Assembly: GCA_002886105.1 (NCBI GenBank)
Contig: CP025776.1
Span: 744,001-808,000 of the forward strand
Length of the DNA: 64,000 nucleotides
Direction of reading: 5' to 3'
Source of the DNA: Enterobacter sp. EA-1
GTDB lineage: Bacteria > Pseudomonadota > Gammaproteobacteria > Enterobacterales > Enterobacteriaceae
The notes under the pieces are model-generated. The model worked only from the letters and a program-made list of their open reading frames with translations. It did no database searches and was not told the origin of the DNA. This document shows, piece by piece, positions 1 through 13,168 of the stretch (the first letter of the stretch is position 1; every line of letters begins with the position of its first letter). The position numbers were made by a program, and so were the translations under genes.

Positions 1-713
1 ATCGTTGTTATTTATTCCATTCTGGTGTGCGTATTCGGGTCCCTTTACTGCCTGTTTAGTCCGCGTAATCCAAAACATGTTGCGACCTTCGGCCATATGT
101 TTGGTCGTCTGGCACCGGTTTTTGGGCTGAAAGTTGAAACCCGCCTGCCGCCGGGCGCTGAGCAGTTCGGCAACGCTATCTATATTGCGAACCATCAGAA
201 CAACTTCGATATGGTGACCGCGTCCAGCATTGTGCTGCCGCCAACGGTGACGGTCGGTAAAAAGAGCCTGCTGTGGATCCCCTTTTTGGTCAGCTCTACT
301 GGCTGACCGGTAATCTGCTGATTGATCGTAATAACCGTGCGAAAGCCCATGGCACCATTGCCGAAGTGGTTAAGCAGATCCAGAAACGCAATATTTCCAT
401 CTGGATGTTTCCGGAAGGCACCCGCAGCCGCGGTCGCGGTTTGCTGCCGTTTAAAACCGGGGCGTTTCACGCCGCGATTGCCGCCGGTGTGCCGATCATT
501 CCGGTGTGCGTGTCGACGACCTCAAACAAAATTAATCTCAACCGCCTGCGTAACGGGTTGGTGATCGTTGAGATGCTGCCGCCCATTGATATCACCCGGT
601 TTGGTAAAGATCAGGTGCGCGAGCTGGCGACCCATTGCCGTGAAGTGATGGCAAAGAAAATCGAGGAACTCGATAAAGAAGTTGCAGAACGCGAAGCCGC
701 CGGTCGGGTTTAA
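1..713 (+). CDS. plsC: PlsC, 1-acyl-sn-glycerol-3-phosphate acyltransferase (5' end cut, one frameshift)
   Basis: PlsC is a membrane-bound enzyme that transfers an acyl chain to lysophosphatidic acid, making phosphatidic acid for phospholipid synthesis. The window opens inside the gene, at about residue 8 of a roughly 245-residue protein, in the N-terminal membrane segment. The acyltransferase signature NHQNNFD (HX4D) is encoded near 191-211 and the FPEGTR block near 408-425; the protein ends EAAGRV with TAA at 711-713. A run of five T near 282-287 lacks one base compared with the conserved reading IPFFGQLYW, so the frame shifts there. The gene is essential in E. coli, so a sequencing deletion is likelier than a mutation. 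ftsP follows about 70 bases downstream, as in E. coli. Confidence 0.93.
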
Positions 714-782
714 CCTTTTGTTGTTAATAAGTCCGCAGACAGTGATGTTTGCGGCGAAGAGTCAGTGTTACACGGAGCAAAT

Positions 783-2194
783 ATGTCACTCAGTCGGCGT
801 CAGTTTATTCCAGGCATCCGGGGTTGCGCTATGTGCAGGTGCGGTGCCGCTGAGGAGCAAATGCCGCCGGGCAACAACCGCAACTGCCCATTCCTCCCCC
901 TGTTTGAATCCCGTCGCGGGCAACCGCTGTTTCTTACCCTGCAACGTACGCACTGGTCATTTACGACCGGTACGCGCGCCGAGTTTTCGGCATTAATGGG
1001 CGTTATCTGGGGCCAACGATCCGGGTATGGAACGGCGATGACGTCAAACTGATTTATAGCAACCGACTGGCGGAGAACGTGGCAATGACCGTCAGCGGGT
1101 TGCAGGTGCCAGTGGCCGCTGATTGGCGGCGCGGCGCGCATGATGACCGCCAATAACGACTGGGCGCCGGTGCTGCCTATTCGCCAGAACGCCGGGACAC
1201 TGTGGTATCACGCCAATACGCCGAACCGCACTGCGCAGCAGGTCTATAACGGCCTTGCGGGAATGTGGCTGGTGGAAGACGAGATCAGTAAGTCGTTACC
1301 GATACCGAACCACTACGGCGTGGATGATTTCCCGGTCATTATTCAGGATAAACGGCTGGATAATTTCGGCACGCCGCAATACAGCGAACCCGGTAGCGGC
1401 GGCTTTGTCGGCGATACGCTGTTGGTGAACGGTGCGCAAAGCCCGTATGTGGATGTTTCCCGCGGCTGGGTGCGCCTGCGTCTGCTAAATGCCTCGAACT
1501 CCCGGCGCTACCAGTTACAAATGAGCGATGGTCGCGCACTGCATGTGATTGCCGGAGACCAGGCTTTTTACCCGCGCCGGTCTCGGTAAAGCAGCTGTCG
1601 CTGGCGCCAGGGGGAGCGTCGCGAGGTGCTGGTGGATATGACCAACGGTGATGAAGTGTCGATCACCTGTGGCGAAGCGGCAACCCTGATGGATCGGGTG
1701 CGCGGCTTCTTTGAGCCTTCCAGCATCCTGATCTCGACGCTGGTGCTGACGTTACGTCCAACCGGGCTGCTGCCGCTGGTGACGGACACGCTGCCTATGC
1801 GCCTGTTACCGTCGGAGATTATGGCTGGCACACCAACCCGCAGCCGGGATATCACGCTGGGCAGCGATCCGGGCATTAACGGGCAGTTGTGGGATCCGCA
1901 GCGGATCGATATCACTACCCAGCAAGGCTGGAGCGCTGGACCGTCCGCGCCGAGATGCCGCAATCCTTCCATATAGAAGGCGTGATGTTTTTGGTGCGCA
2001 ACGTTAACGGCGCGATGCCATTCCCGGAAGACCGGGGCTGGAAAGATACAGTCTGGATCGACGGGCAGGTGGAACTGCTGGTGTGGTTCGGTCAGCCTTC
2101 TTGGCCGCACTTCCCGTTCCAGTATCAAAGCCAGACGCTGGAGATGACCGACCGCGGTTCGGTAGGGCAGTTGCTGGTGAACCCGGCGCCGTAA
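783..2194 (+). CDS. ftsP: FtsP (SufI), cell-division multicopper-oxidase-like protein; several frameshifts
   Basis: FtsP is a periplasmic cupredoxin-fold protein that protects or stabilises the divisome under stress. It resembles multicopper oxidases but lacks the copper ligands. The start ATG at 783 gives MSLSRRQFI, a twin-arginine export signal, followed by a hydrophobic stretch. The conserved blocks WAPVLPIRQNAGTLWYHANT, GMWLVEDEISKSLPIPNHYG and NVNGAMPFPEDRGWKDTVW follow in order and the protein ends QLLVNPAP at 2194, close to the 470-residue family length. At least five single-base shifts break the frame (near 812, 860-900, 990-1130, 1570-1610 and 1930). The density, and the resumption of perfect homology after each break, suggests sequence error. 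Position after plsC is as in E. coli. Confidence 0.9.
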
Positions 2195-2202
2195 CATGTG
2201 TA

Positions 2203-2230
2203 AGCCTGTCAGGTTTTTACCTGTCAGGCT
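2203..2230 (+). terminator. Inverted repeat after ftsP, possible terminator
   Basis: Two 12-base arms, 2203-2214 and 2219-2230, pair with one mismatch around a TTTT loop, nine bases after the ftsP stop. No T-run follows on the plus strand, so termination here is uncertain; it may instead stabilise the mRNA 3' end. Confidence 0.4.
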
Positions 2231-2250
2231 GCTGTCCTACAAAATCCTCC

Positions 2251-2280
2251 TTCATTTCCGGTCAAATTACGGCGTATAAT
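2251..2280 (+). promoter_or_regulatory. Candidate sigma-70 promoter for ygiQ
   Basis: A perfect TATAAT lies at 2275-2280, with TTCATT at 2251-2256 as a weak -35 element and an 18-base spacer. ygiQ starts 42 bases downstream of the -10 box. The call is by motif only. Confidence 0.5.
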
Positions 2281-2321
2281 CGCCGCCCTTTGATTATTTT
2301 TTTACCATTTTTGGAAGCAAG

Positions 2322-4500
2322 ATGAGCGCAATATCCCTGATCCAACCGGATCGTGACCTTTTCTCATGGCCCCAGTACTGGGCGGCCTGCTTCGGCCCTG
2401 CGCCGTTTTTGCCGATGTCGCGCGAAGAGATGGATCAACTTGGCTGGGATAGTTGCGACATTATTCTGGTGACGGGCGATGCTTATGTCGATCACCCCAG
2501 TTTCGGGATGGCGATTTGCGGCCGTATGCTGGAAGCGCAGGGGTTTCGCGTTGGCATCATTTCCCAACCGGACTGGAACAGCAAAGACGACTTTATGCGG
2601 CTGGGCAAACCGAACCTGTTCTTCGGCGTGACCGCTGGCAACATGGATTCGATGATCAACCGCTATACCGCCGATCGTAAGCTGCGTCATGACGACGCCT
2701 ACACCCCGGATAACGTCGCCGGTAAGCGCCCGGATCGCGCCACGCTGGCCTACACCCAGCGCTGTAAAGAAGCGTGGAAAGAGGTGCCGGTGATCCTCGG
2801 CGGTATTGAAGCCAGCCTGCGCCGTACCGCGCATTATGATTACTGGTCTGATACCGTGCGCCGCTCGGTGCTGATTGACGCTAAAGCCGATATGCTGATG
2901 TTTGGCAACGGTGAGCGCCCGCTGGTGGAAGTGGCCCATCGTCTGGCCGCAGGCGAGCCGATCGCGCAGATCCGCGATGTGCGTAACACCGCGATCATCG
3001 TCAAAGAAGCGCTGCCGGGCTGGAGCGGGGTGGATTCCACCCGCCTCGATACACCGGGTAAGATCGACCCGATCCCGCATCCCTATGGCGAAGATTTTAC
3101 CCTGTGCGGACAACAAACCCGTAGAGCCGCAAGCGCAGGAAGCAAAACGTGTGACGGTGCAGCCGCCGCGCCCGAAACCGTGGGAAAAAACCTATGTGCT
3201 GTTGCCTTCTTTTGAGAAGGTGAAAAGCGATAAGGTGCTCTACGCCCACGCGTCACGTATTTTGCACCACGAAACCAACCCTGGCTGCGCCCGCGCGCTG
3301 ATGCAAAAGCACGGCGATCGTTACATCTGGATCAACCCGCCGGCTATCCCGCTGTCGACCGAAGAGATGGACAGCGTGTTTGCCATATAAACGCGTGCCG
3401 CACCCGGCGTATGGCAACAGCCGTATCCCGGCGTATGAGATGATCCGCTTCTCCATCAATATCATGCGTGGCTGCTTTGGCGGCTGCTCTTTCTGCTCCA
3501 TCACCGAGCATGAAGGCCGTATCATTCAGAGCCGCTCCGAAGATTCGATCATCAACGAGATCGAAGCGATTCGCGATAGCGTGCCGGGCTTTACCGGGGT
3601 GATTTCCGACCTCGGCGGGCCGACCGCCAACATGTATATGCTGCGCTGCAAATCGCCGCGTGCGGAACAGACCTGTCGTCGACTCTCTTGCGTTTACCCG
3701 GAAATCTGCCCGCATATGGATACCAATCACCAGCCGACGATCGATCTCTATCGTCGCGCCCGTGATTTGAAAGGCATTAAAAAGATCCTGATTGCTTCTG
3801 GCGTGCGTTACGATCTGGCCGTTGAAGATCCGCGCTATGTGAAAGAGCTGGCGACGCACCATGTGGGGGGATATCTGAAGATTGCTCCGGAACATACCGA
3901 AGAAGGGCCGTTGTCGAAGATGATGAAGCCGGGAATGGGCAGCTATGACCGCTTTAAGCAGTTGTTCGACACCTATTCCAAACAGGCAGGCAAAGAACAG
4001 TATCTGATCCCCTATTTTATCTCTGCGCACCCCGGTACGCGTGATGAAGATATGGTGAACCCGGCGCTGTGGCTGAAGCGCCACCGCTTCCGTCTTGACC
4101 CGGTGCAGAACTTCTACCCCTCGCCGCTGGCGAACTCGACGACCATGTATTACACCGGCAAAAACCCGCTGTCAGAAAATCGACTATAAGAGCGAAGAGG
4201 TGGTGGTGCCGAGAAAGGGGACAAACAGCGCCGTCTGCATAAAGCGCTGCTGCGTTACCACGATCCGGCCAACTGGCCGCTGCTGCGCCAGGGCGCTGGA
4301 AGCGATGGGTAAAAAGCATTTGATTGGCTCGCGCCGCGAATGTCTGGTACCGGCACCGACGCTGGACGAGATGCGTGAAGCGCGCCGTCAGAACCGCCAG
4401 TCGCAGCCAGCGCTGACCAAACATACGCCGATTGTGCACCAGCGTAGCAACGGTAAAAACGCTGCACCGGTGAAGAAAAAAAGCCACGCGGGTGCGTTAA
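2322..4500 (+). CDS. ygiQ: YgiQ family radical SAM protein; several frameshifts
   Basis: YgiQ is a large radical S-adenosylmethionine protein (UPF0313) of unknown substrate, conserved in Enterobacteriaceae. The ATG at 2322 follows a GGAAG ribosome site and gives [20 protein letters not shown], as in E. coli. The iron-sulfur motif [12 protein letters not shown] (CX3CX2C) is encoded near 3470-3500. The frame moves near 3105, 3385, 4180 and within 4200-4300. As read, the 3' end runs on to 4559; removing one A from the run at 4475-4481 gives a stop at 4498-4500, directly before a strong terminator, so I take that as the true end (about 725 residues). dkgA converges from the other side. Confidence 0.9.
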
Positions 4501-4512
4501 GTCAACATAAAA

Positions 4513-4541
4513 AATGCCCGGTTCACACCGGGCATTTTTTT
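4513..4541. terminator. Bidirectional rho-independent terminator between ygiQ and dkgA
   Basis: The 9-bp stem AATGCCCGG (4513-4521) and CCGGGCATT (4528-4536) has a six-base loop and is flanked by A and T runs, so it can end transcription of both converging genes. Confidence 0.9.
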
Positions 4542-4555
4542 ATGCTCAACGGACC

Positions 4556-5400
<845 letters not shown>

Positions 5401-5490
5401 TCAATAGGCTTACCGGGACAGGCCCGGTAAGGTGGTGTGCATTAAGTGTGGTCGAAAAAACCAAAAACGAAAGCTGTCTCCGGGCGACTC

Positions 5491-6655
5491 TTAGCGCGCC
5501 GCTTCGTAGATGCGACGACTGACTTCCAGCGTAATATCCGGTGTTCGCCGAGTTGCGTCATACCGTGTTCTTCAAGCTTGCTCAACAGCGCCGGAATAGA
5601 GCTGCCGTCCGGTGCCGTAACCCGACAACCGCGTCGGCACGCCCATACGTTCGAAGAAGTTACGCGTTGCTTCAATGGCCGCATCGATACGCTCGTTTTC
5701 AGAGCCTTCAGTGATGTTCCATACGCGCTCAGCGTATTGCAGCAGTTTGGCGTGCTTGGTGTCGCGTTTTTCATTCCACAGTGCAGGCAGAACAACCGCC
5801 AGTGGTTTGCGCATGGTCAAGACCGTGCATCGCAGTCAGTTCATGACCGAGCATATGTGTTGCCCAGTCCTGCGGTACACCTGCGCCAATCAGACCATTC
5901 AGCGCCTGCGTCGCCGCCCACATCACGTTGGCGCGCACGTCGTAGTTTTCCGGTTCCTGCAACGCTTTCGGGCCTTCTTCAACCAGCGTCAGCAAAATAC
6001 CTTCGGCGAAACGGTCCTGAATTTTGCCGTCCACCGGATAGGTAACGTACTGCTCGACGGTATGCACAAAGGCATCTACCACACCATTCGCCACCTGACG
6101 CGGCGGCAGGGTGTAGGTGTACACTGGATCGAGGATCGCAAATACGGGCTGCACGAACGCAGAGTGGAACGCCTGTTTGTCGCCGGTTGCTTTACGGGAT
6201 ACCACCGCGCCTGCGTTGGATTCCAGAACCGGTGGCTGGCAGTGTCAGCACGGAACCCATCGGAATGGCGCTTTTGATGTCACTTCCCCGCGTTTGCAGG
6301 ATGTGCCACGGATCGATGCCGTCTGCGTACTGCGCTGCTGCAGCGATAAATTTGGTGCCATCCAGTACGGAACCACCGCCTACCGCCAGCAAGAACGTGA
6401 TGTTTTCGTCTTGCACGATTTTTACGGCCTTCATCAGGGTTTCGTACGTCGGGTTTGGCTCAATGCCGCTGAATTCGCGGACATCCAGACCTTGCAGCGC
6501 GCTGTAGACTGGTCCAGCACGCCGTTTTTCTTCACGCTGCCGCCGCCATAGGTAATCAACACGCGGGCATCCGCCGGGATTTGCCCACGCAGGTTGGCAA
6601 TTGCGCCTTTACCAAACAGGATGCGGGTAGGGGTATGCAGATTAAAGTTATTCAT
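5491..6655 (-). CDS. yqhD: YqhD, NADPH-dependent aldehyde reductase (iron-type alcohol dehydrogenase family); frameshifted
   Basis: YqhD reduces toxic short-chain aldehydes (acrolein, methylglyoxal, furfural) to alcohols with NADPH. Codons from 6655 give MNNFNLHTPTRILFGKGAIA. The nucleotide-binding GGGSV block and the metal-site region HMLGHELTAMHGLDHAQT are readable, and the protein ends SRRIYEAAR at 5491, about 387 residues. Frames break near 6500, 6430, 6205, 5790 and 5530. yqhC is divergent 195 bases away and its product activates yqhD-dkgA in E. coli, so the 6656-6850 interval should hold its operator. Confidence 0.91.
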
Positions 6656-6850
6656 TGCTCGTTCCCTTCTCATTGGGTGAAAAATAGTCCGGCAGCTGTC
6701 TGCCTGATGGCGATTATTGTGGGCGTGGGCGGCGTCTCTCTCAATGCACATTCCTGCGAATGTCTTGCCTGTTTCTCTTTCTCTGACTGGAGAAAAAACA
6801 CAAAACTGAGCACACTGTATGTGTCAAAAGCCTTGCCGGAGTAGCGGAAA

Positions 6851-7749
6851 ATGAAGCGCGAAGAGATTTGTTTGCAGCTGACTGAAAAGATTAAGTCGCT
6901 GAAAGTTAATGAAAACAGACTGAGTGAACTGTTACCGGATATCCGTTTGCTGTACGGGACTCAGCCGGGAACCCGAACGCCGGTGATGTACCTTCCGGGG
7001 ATCGTTTTTCTCTTTCCGGTCATAAAATCGGTTATATCAATGAGCGCGTTTTTCGCTATGACACCAACGAGTATTTATTGCTGACGGTGCCGCTGCCGTT
7101 TGAGTGTGAAACCTTTGCCACGCCGGACGTGCCATTGGCGGGGCTTCGCTTAAATGTCGATATCCTGCAATTACAGGAGCTGCTGATGGATATCGGCGAA
7201 GATGAACTCTTTCGCCCCGATATCGCCGCGAGCGGTATTAACTCGGCGGTCTTGTCGGAAGAGATCCTGTGCGCCGCCGAACGCTTGCTGGACGTGATGG
7301 AGCGCCCGCTGGATGCGCGTATTCTCGGTAAACAGATTATCCGCGAGATGCTTTACCATGTGCTGACCGGGCCGCGCGGCGGTGCACTGCTGGCGCTGGT
7401 GAGTCGCCAGACGCACTTTAGCCTGATTAGCCGGGTGCTGAAGCGCATTGAGAGCCAGTACACGGAGAATCTGAGCGTCGATCAGCTTGCCGCCGAAGCC
7501 AACATGAGCGTTTCTGCGTTTCACCACAACTTTAAGTCGGTGACCAGCACGTCGCCATTGCAGTACCTGAAGAGCTACCGTCTGCACAAAGCGCGCATGC
7601 TGATGGTGCATGACGGCATGAAAGCCAGCGCTGCGGCGATACGCGTTGGCTATGAAAGTCCGTCGCAGTTCAGCCGTGAGTTTAAACGCTATTTCGGTCT
7701 GACGCCGGGAGAGGATGTGGCGAGAATTCGCACCATGCAAGGGATATAA
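6851..7749 (+). CDS. yqhC: YqhC, AraC-family activator of yqhD-dkgA; one frameshift
   Basis: YqhC senses reactive aldehydes and activates yqhD and dkgA. The ATG at 6851 gives [17 protein letters not shown]. The N-terminal cupin-like sensor region is followed by the C-terminal AraC HTH region ([22 protein letters not shown] and [20 protein letters not shown]). The 299-residue length matches the shorter E. coli gene model. A single shift near 7010 separates the first 53 residues from the rest. It is divergent from yqhD. Confidence 0.9.
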
Positions 7750-7750
7750 A

Positions 7751-7781
7751 AACGGCCCCTCTTCGCCGGGGAGAAGAGGGG
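7751..7781 (-). terminator. Terminator between yqhC and yghB
   Basis: A 9-bp stem, CCCCTCTTC (7756-7764) and GAAGAGGGG (7773-7781), lies between the convergent genes. The T-run (five A on the plus strand just before the stem) is on the minus strand, so it serves yghB best. Confidence 0.75.
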
Positions 7782-7788
7782 CGGCGGG

Positions 7789-8449
7789 TCAGGCGTTGCA
7801 GTATTTTTTCTTCAGTACCACCGCAACGGTGCCGACAAGCCCGGCGACCAGCAGGAAGACCGGGAGGATCATCAGAAACGTCATCACCTGATCTTCATGG
7901 CGTTTCACAAACGGGGATCATGCTGATGGCGTAGCCAAAAGAGGTGACGACGCCAACCCACAGCAGGGCGCTCAGCCAGTTAAACAGCTGGAAGCGGCGG
8001 TTCGACAAACCGGAGATGCCCGCCATGGTCGGCAGCAGGGTGCGAATAAACGCCAGAAAACGCCCGGCAAGCAGCGCCAGCAGACCGTGGCGGTCGAACA
8101 TGCAGGTCGCCCGTTCGTGGTATTTCACCGGTAGCTGCGCAAGCCAGCTTTTCACCACCCGCGTATTGCCCAGCCATTTGCCTTGCAGGTAACTGAGCCA
8201 GCAGCCGAGACTGGCGGCGGAGGTAAGGATAAACAGGGTTGATACAAAGTCCATGCAGCCGCGAGCGATCAGCGCTCCGGCCAGTAACAGCAGGCTGTCC
8301 CCGGTGCAAAACGAGGCAGGAAGCAGGCCGTTTTCCAGAAACAGGGTGGCGAACATCACAAAATAAACAACGCCAACAACATGTGGGTTAGCCAGCGCAG
8401 CAAAGTCGTGTTGCCAAAGCGCAGCGATAATATCTTGAATAACAGCCAT
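7789..8449 (-). CDS. yghB: YghB, DedA-family inner-membrane protein; frameshift near 3' end
   Basis: YghB is a DedA-family integral membrane protein, partly redundant with YqjA, needed for normal membrane function and division. The start at 8449 gives [19 protein letters not shown]. The conserved DedA stretch [21 protein letters not shown] is present, with several hydrophobic segments. One shift near 7915 moves the last third into another frame, which ends KKKYCNA at 7789; the restored length of about 219 residues equals E. coli. Confidence 0.9.
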
Positions 8450-8568
8450 GGACGTTCCTGTGGTACCGCGTAGAGGAGGCTATTGTACTCCAACTCGCCA
8501 AAAACACCTTGATCCGGGGCGCAAGAAACAGAGAATTTTCTGAAGCTTTACCCCCGGTTAGCCCTGGT

Positions 8569-9763
<1,195 letters not shown>

Positions 9764-9927
9764 TCAACCTGTTTTTATACGTCTGGATGTCCAGACTACC
9801 ATGATTGTGGGTTGATGCATCCTTGTTTGCAGTGTGGGTGTTAATTTTTTCTAATATGTGTTCAGTGGCGCGAGTTTACTGCGTGAGCGCAAAAGAAAAT
9901 GGCTTTCAATTCAGGCACTATGTAAAT

Positions 9928-9970
9928 ACTAATGAGAACTACTATCAATTCGACGTCATTTTGATATGAT
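9928..9970 (+). promoter_or_regulatory. Fur box and promoter of exbBD
   Basis: Positions 9928-9946 match the 19-bp Fur consensus at 14 of 19 bases. A TATGAT -10 box lies at 9965-9970, so bound Fur would cover the -35 region (near 9942-9947). Iron repression of exbBD is established in E. coli. Confidence 0.75.
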
Positions 9971-10009
9971 GGCGCTCAGTTTTTGTGATTTGCGTCGCGG
10001 AGAAACACA

Positions 10010-10744
10010 GTGGGTAATAATTTGATGCAGACGGATCTATCCGTGTGGGGTATGTATCAGCACGCTGACATTGTCGTTAAAGTGGTAATGATCGGCCTGA
10101 TTCTGGCGTCCGTGGTGACATGGGCTCTGTTCTTCCAGCAAAAGCGTTGAGATGATTGCGCAAAAGCGCCGCATCAAGCGCGAGCAGACCCTGCTGGCTG
10201 ATGCCCGCTCACTGGACCAGTGCCAGCGAAATCGCCTCTTCCTTCCATGCGAAAAGCCTCAGCACCCTGTTAATCAACGAAGCCCAGAACGAGCTGGAGT
10301 TATCCGCAGGCAGCGAAGATAACGAAGGCATTAAAGAGCGTACCGGATTCCGCCTCGGAGCGTCGCGTGGCGGCTACCGGCCGTTATATGGGCCGCGGTA
10401 ATGGCTATCTCGCCACCATCGGTGCGATTTCGCCGTTTGTCGGTCTGTTCGGTACCGTTTGGGGGCATCATGAACAGCTTTATCGGCATCGCTCAGACGC
10501 AAACCACTAACCTCGCCGTTGTGGCGCCGGGTATCGCTGAAGCGCTGCTGGCGACGGCTATCGGGTTGGTTGCTGCCATTCCGGCGGTGGTGATTTACAA
10601 CATCTTTGCGCGCATGATCGGCAGCTACAAAGCCACTCTCGGCGATGTTGCCGCGCAGGTTCTGCTGCTGCAAAGCCGCGATCTTGACCGGCTGCCAGCA
10701 ATGCGCAGCCGGTGCGTGCGGCTCAGAAATTACGTGTAGGTTGA
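10010..10744 (+). CDS. exbB: ExbB, TonB-complex proton channel subunit; frameshifted
   Basis: ExbB forms the pentameric inner-membrane channel that, with ExbD, uses the proton gradient to energise TonB-dependent outer-membrane uptake. The start is GTG at 10010 ([20 protein letters not shown]), after a GGAG ribosome site. The MotA/ExbB/TolQ core [23 protein letters not shown] and [20 protein letters not shown] is present, and the protein ends AQKLRVG with TGA at 10742-10744 (about 244 residues). Breaks occur near 10140-10150, 10210, 10350 and 10455. It lies six bases upstream of exbD. Confidence 0.91.
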
Positions 10745-10750
10745 TACGCC

Positions 10751-11180
10751 ATGGCAATGCGTCTTAATGAAAACCCTCGGACGATAACGGCGAAATGCAC
10801 GAAATCAACGTAACGCCGTTTATCGACGTTATGTTGGTGCTGCTGATTATCTTTATGGTGGCCGCGCCGCTTGCCACGGTGGATGTGAAAGTGAATCTGC
10901 CGGCATCCTCCAGCCAGCCGCAACCGCGCCCGGAAAAACCGGTCTACCTCTCTGTAAAAGCGGATAACACCATGTTTATCGGTAACGATCAGGTGACGGA
11001 TGACATTAATGGTCAACGCGCTGAATGCGCTGACTGAAGGTAAAAGGACACCACCATCTTCTTCCGTGCGGACAAAACCGTAGACTACGAAACAATGATG
11101 AAGGTGATGGATACGCTGCACCCGGTGCAGGTTATCTGAAAATCGGTTTGGTGGGCGAAGAGGTCGCGAAAGCGAAGTAA
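10751..11180 (+). CDS. exbD: ExbD, TonB-complex proton channel subunit; frameshifted
   Basis: ExbD sits in the ExbB channel, and its single transmembrane helix carries the protonatable aspartate. ATG at 10751 gives MAMRLNEN, then EMHEINVTPFIDVMLVLLII, where the Asp of FID is the proton-carrying residue. The periplasmic domain follows and the protein ends VGEEVAKAK at 11180, about 141 residues. Frame breaks are near 10775, 11010, 11050 and 11130. Confidence 0.91.
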
Positions 11181-11197
11181 TCCGCCGCGACGAAGGT

Positions 11198-11226
11198 AAA
11201 AAGCTGGCCATCGCCAGCTTTTTTTA
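11198..11226. terminator. Bidirectional terminator between exbD and yghA
   Basis: An 8-bp stem AAGCTGGC (11201-11208) and GCCAGCTT (11213-11220) with loop CATC is flanked by an A-run and a T-run that reaches 11226; it lies between two convergent genes. Confidence 0.9.
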
Positions 11227-11233
11227 CGCCTGC

Positions 11234-12126
11234 TTATCCGAGATGTTCACCGCCTGTTACGCCATGCACTTCGGCCGTGACGTAGCTTGACTCGGCTTGC
11301 CAGATAAACATAGATGGGGGCCAGCTCAGCCGGTTGTCCGGCGCGTTTCAATGGCGTTTGCTGACCGAATTGTGGCAGTTTCTCCTGTGGCTGACCGCCA
11401 GAAATCTGCAATGCTGTCCAGATTGGCCCCGGTGCCACGATATTGACGCGGATCCCTTTTTCCGCCACCTGTTTTGCCAGCCCGCGGCTGTAATTGAGAA
11501 TGGCCGCTTTGGTGGAGGCATAGTCCAACAGGTGCGTGCTTGGCTGGTACGCCCGGATCGACGAGGTGGTGATGATGCTACCGCCGCGTGGCAGCAGCGG
11601 GATGGCTTCCCCGGGTTATCCAGAACAGCGCAAAAACGTTCACCGTGTAGGTCTGAGTAAATTGCGCAGTGGTCAGATTAGCAATCTCTTCAATTGCGGT
11701 TTGTCTGCCAGCGACCAGCGCCAGAATATCCAGACCGCCAAGCTGTTCTTTGGCTTTGTGCGGCAATGCGCGGGCAAATGACTCATCGCTCAGATCGTCG
11801 ATCAGCACCGCTTTGCGCCCGGCGGCTTCGATCTGCGCTTTTACCTGCTGCGCATCTTCTTCTTCCGCGGGCAGGTAGTTGATCGCCACATCCGCCCCTT
11901 CACGCGCGTAGGCGATGGCGGCTGCGCGACCGATACCGGAATCTCCGCCGGTGACCAGCGCTTTGCGATCTTTTAGCCGTCCGCTACCCACGTAGCTGTT
12001 TTCGCCACAGTCGGGCACAGGATCCATTTTTGCCTGCACCCCGGGATAGGGTTGTTTCTGCTGCGGGTAATCGCCAGCATAGTACTGTTTGGTAGGATCC
12101 TGAATTTTTGTCTGGTTCGTTGCCAT
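11234..12126 (-). CDS. yghA: YghA, short-chain dehydrogenase/reductase; frameshifted
   Basis: YghA is a cytosolic NAD(P)-dependent oxidoreductase of the classical SDR family; the physiological substrate is not established. The start at 12126 gives [20 protein letters not shown]. The cofactor motif TGGDSGIG is encoded near 11930-11955 and the catalytic YXXXK (DYASTKAA) near 11505-11528. The end GGEHLG with stop at 11234-11236 gives about 294 residues. Breaks lie near 11800, 11610, 11525 and 11310. Confidence 0.88.
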
Positions 12127-12156
12127 TAAGTACCCTCCATATCGGTTGTTGAGTAC

Positions 12157-13080
12157 TTAAGGGTAGTTGTCTACGCTGCTATTGCAGCCAGATTCAGGAT
12201 TTTCTTGATAGTGGTGATGTGAGCAACCGACGAGGCCGGTTATTTTGCGTCTGGTTTGTTCGTGGCGGTTTCTTCCATCCAGCGCGACGGTGGTGACGTT
12301 TGACGTGCGGTATTCACCGTCAATCAATTTACGGTTCAGGCGCAGCGTTGCGGCTTCCCGCCCCAGAATGTACTGGTAGTTGGTTTCCCAGACGACCCAT
12401 GATCTTTTCCAGCAACTCAGGCTTCTGCTCAATAATCGCATTGATCACCGCGCCATAAATTTCTTCTTTAACCTGTAATGGATAGATTTCCCGACGATTC
12501 TGCCATTTCAGGCGCACCAGCGCGGCGGGAATGGATACCAGCTCACGGGCAATACGCTCAATAGTGCTGTTTTTATCGAACACTAATGCCTCTATATTTT
12601 GCTTTAAGATAAACTCATCACTTTTTTTATCATCTAAAGCTAAATATACATTATTGTTATCGATTTCTTTCACGCTACTCCTCCCCAATTTTATAAAACA
12701 TTGGTCCATCTTTTCGCGAGTAATCAGGTTAAGCCAAATCTTATCGCCCGATTCATTAATTTCCTGTGTTTTATCCGCAATTATTTTGCTTAATGTCTGG
12801 GCATCAATCTCGCCTTCAGCTTGTAAGTCATTAAGCAGACGGGCGAATGTCTCGATTTTTACTACGCGGAACAAACGATCTTTTATATGACGATCGCGTT
12901 CCTCAAGTAACATATTTCTTGATTGCCCATTGTGGCTTACGTTCGCTAATATTTGCTCAGCGTGTTCGGAGAGGGTTCTTTTCCCTGGAGTTAAATTAGG
13001 CTCTTTTCCTTCTTCTCCGGCACACTGGTTTCAGCGGCAGAAATGTGAAATCGTGCCGGGACAAGATTCTCGGGAAGCAT
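12157..13080 (-). CDS. Hypothetical protein, about 305 residues; two frameshifts
   Basis: I do not recognise this family. The likely start is ATG at 13078-13080 with AGGA about ten bases upstream, giving MLPENLVPARFHISAAETSV. The frame shifts near 13010-13020, continues from ...KRTLSEHAEQILANVSH into RDRHIKDRLFRVVKIETFARLLNDLQ, and shifts again near 12390 before ending at 12157. The protein is charged and probably helical, with no signal peptide, membrane segment or recognisable catalytic motif. It ends 31 bases before yghA on the same strand. The stretch 12590-12900 is more AT-rich than its neighbours, a hint of acquisition. It replaces nothing I know in the E. coli order at this point. Confidence 0.6.
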
Positions 13081-13168
13081 TTCTAATATCCTTTAATATC
13101 AACAGGGAAGGGGCAAGACAGACGTGAGGTTCGTTGACAATATCATGGCGCACTTTTAAAATCAAAAA

